Positions 60,201 to 64,000 of a stretch of 64,000 nt of DNA are shown one piece after another (the stretch's first letter is position 1; each line of letters starts with the position of its first letter). The notes under the pieces were generated by a model. That model was not told the DNA's origin. It did not search any database and saw only the letters and a program-made list of their open reading frames with translations. The stretch spans positions 1 to 64,000 of the forward strand of contig NZ_JAHQYH010000006.1 of assembly GCF_019061205.1 (NCBI RefSeq), given 5' to 3'. The translations under genes were made by a program, and so were the position numbers. The DNA comes from Apilactobacillus waqarii (GTDB taxonomy: Bacteria > Bacillota > Bacilli > Lactobacillales > Lactobacillaceae).

Positions 60201-62524
60201 GATACATCATGAGTTTGGCCATTTCCATCAGTGTAAGTTAATGATTGTGGGTAACTCTTAGTTGTTGATGCGTCAGCATTTGGAGTAACTTCAATTGGGT
60301 CAGTTGAACCTAAGTTAGCGTTTTGACCTAATTTAGCTTTTTCAGCATCTGTCAAAGTGTATCCTTGGTCTGCTAAAGCTTTAGCTAAATCGTTAATGTT
60401 CATAGTTGGACTGTCACTCTTGATGTTTACAGTAGCAGTCTTAGCATTTCCATGAGCGTCAGTAAAACTAACGGTCTTAGGATATACGTTGTTTGAAGTA
60501 GTGTTAGGAGCAATTGTCAAACCAGTGTCACCATTGTTCTTAGTCAAATCAACTGGAGTGTCCCCCAACTTGTTAATATCATCTTGTGATAGTGTGTAAC
60601 CTTGATCTGCTAAAGCCTTTTGTAGTTCCTTTGGAGCAATTGTTGGGTTAGCACTGTTAACAGTTAATGAGATTGGGTTGCCGTTAGCATCCTTGAACTT
60701 CATTGCGTAGCCTTCACCAGTCTTGTTCGTGTTGGCTGGTGTTGCAACTGTGCTATCAACGTAGATAGTAGCAACATGGTTACCATTACCATCATCTTGA
60801 ATAGCTGGGTTTAACACGTATTGTGCTTGGAAGTTATCGTAAGTTTGTGAGTTGAATTGACTTGATAATTCTGAAAGTTCTGGAGCGTAGTTTTGGCTCT
60901 TTAATGAGTTAATCTTGTCAGCGATTGAGATGTTGTCAAAATCTGTCACGTTATCTTTTTGAAGTGAGTCAACAATCTTACCAGTACTCTTATCAACAAA
61001 GTTAATTTTTAAGTTTGAAACTGGAGCAGTAACGTTAATCTTAACTGATTGATCCTTGTAAAATGCAGGAACAGCTTGGTTTTTAACGATTGAGTTACTT
61101 GAATCTGGAGTAACACCCTTATTGGTTACAGTGTCCAAAGCATCCTTAATTGAAACCGGTTGGTTAATTGCTGAAGAAGGTAAGTTAGTTGAGTAAACAA
61201 CGTTTCCATGTTGATCAACAAATGAAATTGGTAAAGAGTTCTTGATTAACTTGATGTTGTAACCAACACCGTTAGTGAAATCTACATTTCCTGAAACGTC
61301 ATCAGGATTTACAAGTTGGAACCCTTGACCAGTCAAAAGCGATTTAAGACTATCCGAACTCATTGTTGAGGACTTACTAATTAATTTAGCTGATTGTCCA
61401 GTAGGTTTGTTGTTGTCATCAACGATGGTCAATACCTTTGGATAGTAAACATTGAATGTGTATACTTGACCCTCTTTTTCAGAGTTAACACCTTTAGGAA
61501 CAATTCCATTTACGTAGTATGAGTAGATATCTGACTTTGAATCAACAACTGCATTTGGTGATGCTTGTTTAAATGCATTAATTGCAGATTGGATATTCAT
61601 TTCATGGTCATCGGCACCTTGAAGTACAGTACTTGATACTACGTTTCCGTTACCATCATTATCAACAAATTTAATAGTCTTGTTGTATAACTTATGTGAG
61701 TCGGTAAAGTCAACAGTTGGCTGAGTTAGATCAATTGTATCAGGTAGACTACTTGCATCTGCGTTCCATGAACCCGTTAAGAATTGTAAAATAGATTGGC
61801 CACCCAAAGTAGATTCTGGAGTGTTGTCAGACAATTTTACAGAACTTCTCCCATTTGGATTAATGTAGAATGCTGCAGCATCATTATTATTGTATTTACT
61901 ATGAACTGTTACTGTTACTTGCTTATTTGTATTAGCAGTGACTGGAGTTGTTACACCGCTGTTGCTATTTGATGAACTACTTTGGTCTGATGAAGCACTT
62001 GATGCGCTGCTTTGAGCTGATGAGCTGCTTGATGCACTACTTTGTGAACTTGAAGCGCTGTTTTGTTGTGCTGCTTGAGATTTTTGAGCTGCAGCAGCGG
62101 ATTGTTGTTCTCTTGTTATATTTTTAACCATAAAAGTGTAACTACCTTGGGTTCCATCAATTGAAGGATTACTAATCTCTTGATTGATACTGCTTGTATC
62201 AAACTGAGAATTCAATCCGTTTAGCCTGGAAATAACACTTTGTAAGTTATAGCTTTTCTTATCACTGTTAAGATCTACAGTCCAACCTGTAACTGTAAAA
62301 TCAGTACCATATTGGTCAACGACATGAACTGTAATTGTTTGAGGATACTTCTTAACAGTTGTAGTCTTTGATGCAGCCTTAGCGTCAATAGAACCATTGT
62401 CAGTATTTTGCGCTGCTTTAGCACCAGTGATTAAAACACCTGTGACGGCAGCAGCATAAATCCATTTCTTGGAAATTTTTGATTTACTTGAATATTTATT
62501 ATTTCTGTCAAAATATTGTTTCAT
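57296..62524 (-). CDS. Very large LPQTG-anchored surface protein with about 15 MucBP-like/beta repeats
   Basis: A 1742-residue protein. N-terminal signal region (SKSKISKKWIYAAAVTGVLITG, related to the KxYKxGKxW type) is followed by a Ser/Ala/Gln linker (about 160-210) and about 15 repeats of 65-95 residues. Each repeat contains a pattern like YPQTVxxxDxxGxxxxVxIxSxxPTM and a helix-like KALxxxGYxL. It ends with a C-terminal LPQTG, a hydrophobic helix and a basic tail (LRRKNK) for sortase. The last four repeats (about 57540-58510) are near-identical, while those further N-terminal diverge. ATG 62524. Presumed adhesin for host or plant material. Confidence 0.9.
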   Translation of the reverse strand: MKQYFDRNNKYSSKSKISKKWIYAAAVTGVLITGAKAAQNTDNGSIDAKAASKTTTVKKYPQTITVHVVDQYGTDFTVTGWTVDLNSDKKSYNLQSVISRLNGLNSQFDTSSINQEISNPSIDGTQGSYTFMVKNITREQQSAAAAQKSQAAQQNSASSSQSSASSSSSAQSSASSASSDQSSSSNSNSGVTTPVTANTNKQVTVTVHSKYNNNDAAAFYINPNGRSSVKLSDNTPESTLGGQSILQFLTGSWNADASSLPDTIDLTQPTVDFTDSHKLYNKTIKFVDNDGNGNVVSSTVLQGADDHEMNIQSAINAFKQASPNAVVDSKSDIYSYYVNGIVPKGVNSEKEGQVYTFNVYYPKVLTIVDDNNKPTGQSAKLISKSSTMSSDSLKSLLTGQGFQLVNPDDVSGNVDFTNGVGYNIKLIKNSLPISFVDQHGNVVYSTNLPSSAINQPVSIKDALDTVTNKGVTPDSSNSIVKNQAVPAFYKDQSVKINVTAPVSNLKINFVDKSTGKIVDSLQKDNVTDFDNISIADKINSLKSQNYAPELSELSSQFNSQTYDNFQAQYVLNPAIQDDGNGNHVATIYVDSTVATPANTNKTGEGYAMKFKDANGNPISLTVNSANPTIAPKELQKALADQGYTLSQDDINKLGDTPVDLTKNNGDTGLTIAPNTTSNNVYPKTVSFTDAHGNAKTATVNIKSDSPTMNINDLAKALADQGYTLTDAEKAKLGQNANLGSTDPIEVTPNADASTTKSYPQSLTYTDGNGQTHDVSVSINSKTPTMPKDDYVKALEDKGYTLTDDQKNKLSDPVDLSASTIPLVIANPNAQTSYTQTLKDDKGNDVTVHINSEKQQISADDYKKQLAAQGVTLSADSDKAIGNNPVDLSDEKPDYTVTTSADANKATAYPQTVNVKQADGSYKPTTVSITSATPTMSKDDYVKALNALGYDVQNSENIPATVDLTNANNAYKVNQPTDAPTSYQQTVVLPDGTKAKVNINSKSSTVDKDDLAKELADQGYALSDNTDVTYPLDLTKDNSINVKPNAQAVTNYPQTVKVANEDGTFTNKTVFVPSANDTLSASEYVKAMLDNGYTVANPSALSDPLSVAVDNVNPVVIPNASAHAVKLNVKQSDGTTKEITVNVGSQNSYLNKSDFVNDVSAQGYTISDMDSLPASVDLSAGKTYDATPNASSYTNTLNSSDGTKSAVVKHDTPLITKQDLIKQLKDQGLEVSDTGKLNDVLNLTNSDDMKKVASLIEGFTTYKMNVGVVGTGDTISVSGNSKTISKQDFINKVEADGYKLMNPDALKDTLDLTNPDDFKGLIIAKAGNVDGNRDESNTSYSQDAKVSGLNDSVKVESKNKTMTKDEFVKYLDAKGYKPADESKLPDTIDLTKPLNDIELVSNKDQSANNKDAEKNQAAQTYAQDAKVAGSNDTVKVESSNKTMTKDEFVKYLNNKGYKVADESKLPETIDLTKPLSDIELVSNKDQSASNINADKNQVSNNNDADKNQAAQTYAQDVKVAGSNDAVKVESANKTMTKDEFVKYLAAKGYKVADESKLSATIDLTKPLSDIELVSNKDQSVSNTDADKNQVSNNNDADKNQANKVYVQNVKVAGSNKTIKVESSKKTMTKAEFVKYLASKGYKVADESQLPSTIDLTKSLGDIKVVAKKAASKKTTKTSHKETEKNASAKEVNGHLGQVTDKKEAGKLPQTGDETNQRNLFGFGLISMVLGFIMAIFGLRRKNK
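57540..58510. repeat. Near-identical C-terminal repeats of the large LPQTG protein
   Basis: Four copies of about 255-285 bp. Each encodes NKTMTKDEFVKYLAAKGY, KVADESKL, TIDLTKPLSDIELVSNKDQS, with a variable Asn/Asp/Lys linker between. Signs of recent duplication. Confidence 0.85.
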
Positions 62525-63018
62525 ATTTTCCAACGTCCTCTCTCTTAAACAACAAAATTTAAACAATCTGTATCATTACAAATTAGATTATAAGACCAAA
62601 AATATTTAATTTGCACCCGATTTGATTGCTTTTAAATCATTCTTAAGCAACTTAATATTTAGATAAGTATTTTAATACTTTTATAAGAAAATTAAGGAAA
62701 AGTTTAGATAAATTAGAAAAGTAACTTTGATGACTTTCGTATCAATGTTTTTAAGGTTTTTTTTGCAAAATAACATTTTAAAACCAATATGCTGTAAACG
62801 TTGTTATATAAATGTTTTAGATAGGAAGTATAATTAAGCTTTCTGCTTAATTTTTTTGTATAAAAATTTAAGCACTTTTAGAAAATTACAGCTAAATACG
62901 GCATTTTTACTGGCAAAAAATGAGTTTGTGGTGAGATTTTTTTGGATAAAAAGTACAATTAATTAAATAAACTTATTGCCAATTTTAGATAATTGTTAGA
63001 TGTTTTTGCCCAAAAATG
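62525..63018. other. Long AT-rich upstream region of the large LPQTG protein
   Basis: About 490 bp without an ORF on either strand. It contains poly-T and poly-A stretches, a hairpin with T-run at 62832-62857 on the + strand, and presumably the promoter of the surface protein. Confidence 0.5.
62832..62857 (+). terminator. Orphan terminator-like hairpin
   Basis: AATTAAGC/GCTTAATT with a 5-nt loop and a T-run on the + strand. No + strand gene precedes it, so it may end an unseen transcript or be chance in AT-rich DNA. Confidence 0.35.
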
Positions 63019-63062
63019 CAAAAAAGACGACGAAATTACATACGTAATTTCATCGTCTTAAT
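63019..63062 (-). terminator. Terminator of the second LPQTG protein gene
   Basis: Stem GACGATGAAATTAC/GTAATTTCGTCGTC with T-run on the minus strand. Confidence 0.88.
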
Positions 63063-63088
63063 ATTTATATAAAATTGAAACAGTTAAT

Positions 63089-64000
63089 CTATTTGTTCTT
63101 TCTTCTTAGCCCGAAGTAAGCAAGTCCTAGACCAATTGCAATGGTAGCAACACCTAATGCGATTGCTCTAGCTTGGTTAGTGTTATCACCAGTTTGCGGT
63201 AATTTAGCACGAACGTCCTTCTTTTCTGCAACTGGAGTTTGTTTAGTTTCCTTTGCAGCAGCCTTCTTTTCTTCACCCTTGTTTGCAGGATCAGCAATGA
63301 CCATTGTCTTTTCATCACTCTTCGGAGCTTGTGATGCTAATGATGAAGAATTTGATGATTGTGCTGAACTTTCAGTTGAAGTAGCAGCAGTTGATGATAC
63401 ATTTTCTGATGAAGCAACTGAAGAAGCAGCTTCTGATTTTACGTTTTGAGTTGCTGAGCTTGATTCCTTAGTTGATTCACTTGATTGGGCAGATGGGTTA
63501 GTAGCTTCGCTAGATTGTTCAACTGGTTTAGTTGTTTCACTAGTTGAAGCTGATGATGCACTTTCCTTCTTGTCATCACTTGATGAAGATGATTGAGCTG
63601 ATGAGCTCTTTTCTGCTTCACTTGATGTGCTTGATTGTGCTGAACTCTTTACAGTTTCGTCTGAAGCACTTGATTGAACTGTAGTATCTCCAGAAGTTTG
63701 AGTGGTAGTTTCAGTAGTTGTGTTGTTTTGTTGAGTGTTTTGGTTAACAACTGTGGTAGTTGGTGCTTGTACTGGTAATGTAAAACTAGTTTGAGCTGCA
63801 CTTGTGTTTAGTCCCTTTGTATCATATCCATAATTACTTGGAACATGACTAACTAAATCGTTTAAAAATTGAGAATAATCAGTTACTGTATAGTCTTTTT
63901 CGAAAATCTTATTGTGGTTTTGATCTACGATTTCAGCATGTAATGTATGAGTAGGTGCATCAGCAGTAACGGTACTATCTCCCTTACTGATATCAACTGA
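63089..64000 (-). CDS. LPQTG-anchored surface protein, C-terminal part (5' end outside window)
   Basis: The frame is open from the window end to the stop at 63089. It shows a globular part (up to about 63780; THTLHAEIVDQNHNKIFEKDYTVTDY), a Thr/Gln stretch (TTVVNQNTQQNNTTTETTTQ), a long Ser/Ala/Thr-rich stalk, a Lys/Glu/Ala spacer, LPQTG, a hydrophobic helix and the basic tail LRRKNK. A sortase substrate, adjacent to the larger LPQTG protein. The N-terminal domains are not visible, so the binding partner is unknown. Confidence 0.85.
   Translation of the reverse strand, partial: SVDISKGDSTVTADAPTHTLHAEIVDQNHNKIFEKDYTVTDYSQFLNDLVSHVPSNYGYDTKGLNTSAAQTSFTLPVQAPTTTVVNQNTQQNNTTTETTTQTSGDTTVQSSASDETVKSSAQSSTSSEAEKSSSAQSSSSSDDKKESASSASTSETTKPVEQSSEATNPSAQSSESTKESSSATQNVKSEAASSVASSENVSSTAATSTESSAQSSNSSSLASQAPKSDEKTMVIADPANKGEEKKAAAKETKQTPVAEKKDVRAKLPQTGDNTNQARAIALGVATIAIGLGLAYFGLRRKNK

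Noticed and set aside
63089-63304. Short 71-residue LPQTG protein starting at an internal ATG
   Set aside because: The frame continues open without a stop to the window end, through a Ser/Thr stalk, so it is the C-terminus of a larger protein.

Overview
The window looks like chromosomal DNA of a heterofermentative member of the Lactobacillaceae, with Apilactobacillus or Fructilactobacillus relatives the most likely. The evidence is low GC, a phosphoketolase gene (25388-27778), sortase-anchored LPQTG proteins, aggregation-promoting-factor-type LysM proteins, NlpC/P60 and GH73 wall hydrolases, T-box leaders, and very frequent short convergent genes closed by bidirectional hairpin terminators. 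The genus is inferred from general character and was not tested by any search. I see no rRNA, tRNA, insertion sequence, prophage or CRISPR array.

Layout. 1-8.1 kb is a cell-wall block: two LysM/Apf proteins, an NhaC-type transporter behind a T-box, trxA-terC, merR-GH73, an NlpC/P60 hydrolase and a histidine phosphatase. 8.2-25.3 kb is mostly housekeeping: an LtaS-type polymerase, a voltage-gated K+ channel, ferredoxin-NADP reductase, nucleoside hydrolase, a cysteine-free Spx, 5'-nucleotidase, RNase Y, an ammonium transporter with GlnR boxes, a methyltransferase-like protein, a probable small RNA and a pseudouridine synthase. 25.4-37 kb carries phosphoketolase with a GntR regulator, an ArsR/CadD cadmium module, YbaK, HD and DUF1836 proteins, a P-type ATPase, an aldo/keto reductase, and glyA behind a T-box. 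37-57 kb is more accessory. It holds bioY under BirA boxes, a 1388-residue cationic repeat protein, a MerR-cupin-CMD operon, a second cationic-tail protein, birA, an ABC exporter with its TetR regulator, twin membrane-linked XRE regulators, a second MerR with an aldo/keto reductase, an SPFH/NfeD-like pair, an APC permease behind a leader-peptide attenuator, and a Zn-alcohol dehydrogenase. 57-64 kb holds two LPQTG surface proteins, the last cut by the window end.

How the parts work together. Three wall genes share a WalR-like box placed the same distance from the -10, which suggests one regulon for wall remodelling. Nutrient control is unusually visible: T-boxes of predicted tyrosine (nhaC) and glycine (glyA) type, GlnR boxes (amt), BirA boxes (bioY, with birA in the window), and a sulphur-amino-acid-rich leader peptide with a terminator/antiterminator ahead of an amino acid permease. 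The last is the best candidate for an undescribed system. Other unusual points are two apf-type genes whose Shine-Dalgarno sequences point at AUU codons, an Spx paralogue with no cysteine, two LexA-like boxes with no obvious target, and large surface proteins ending in very basic repeat tails instead of a sortase motif.
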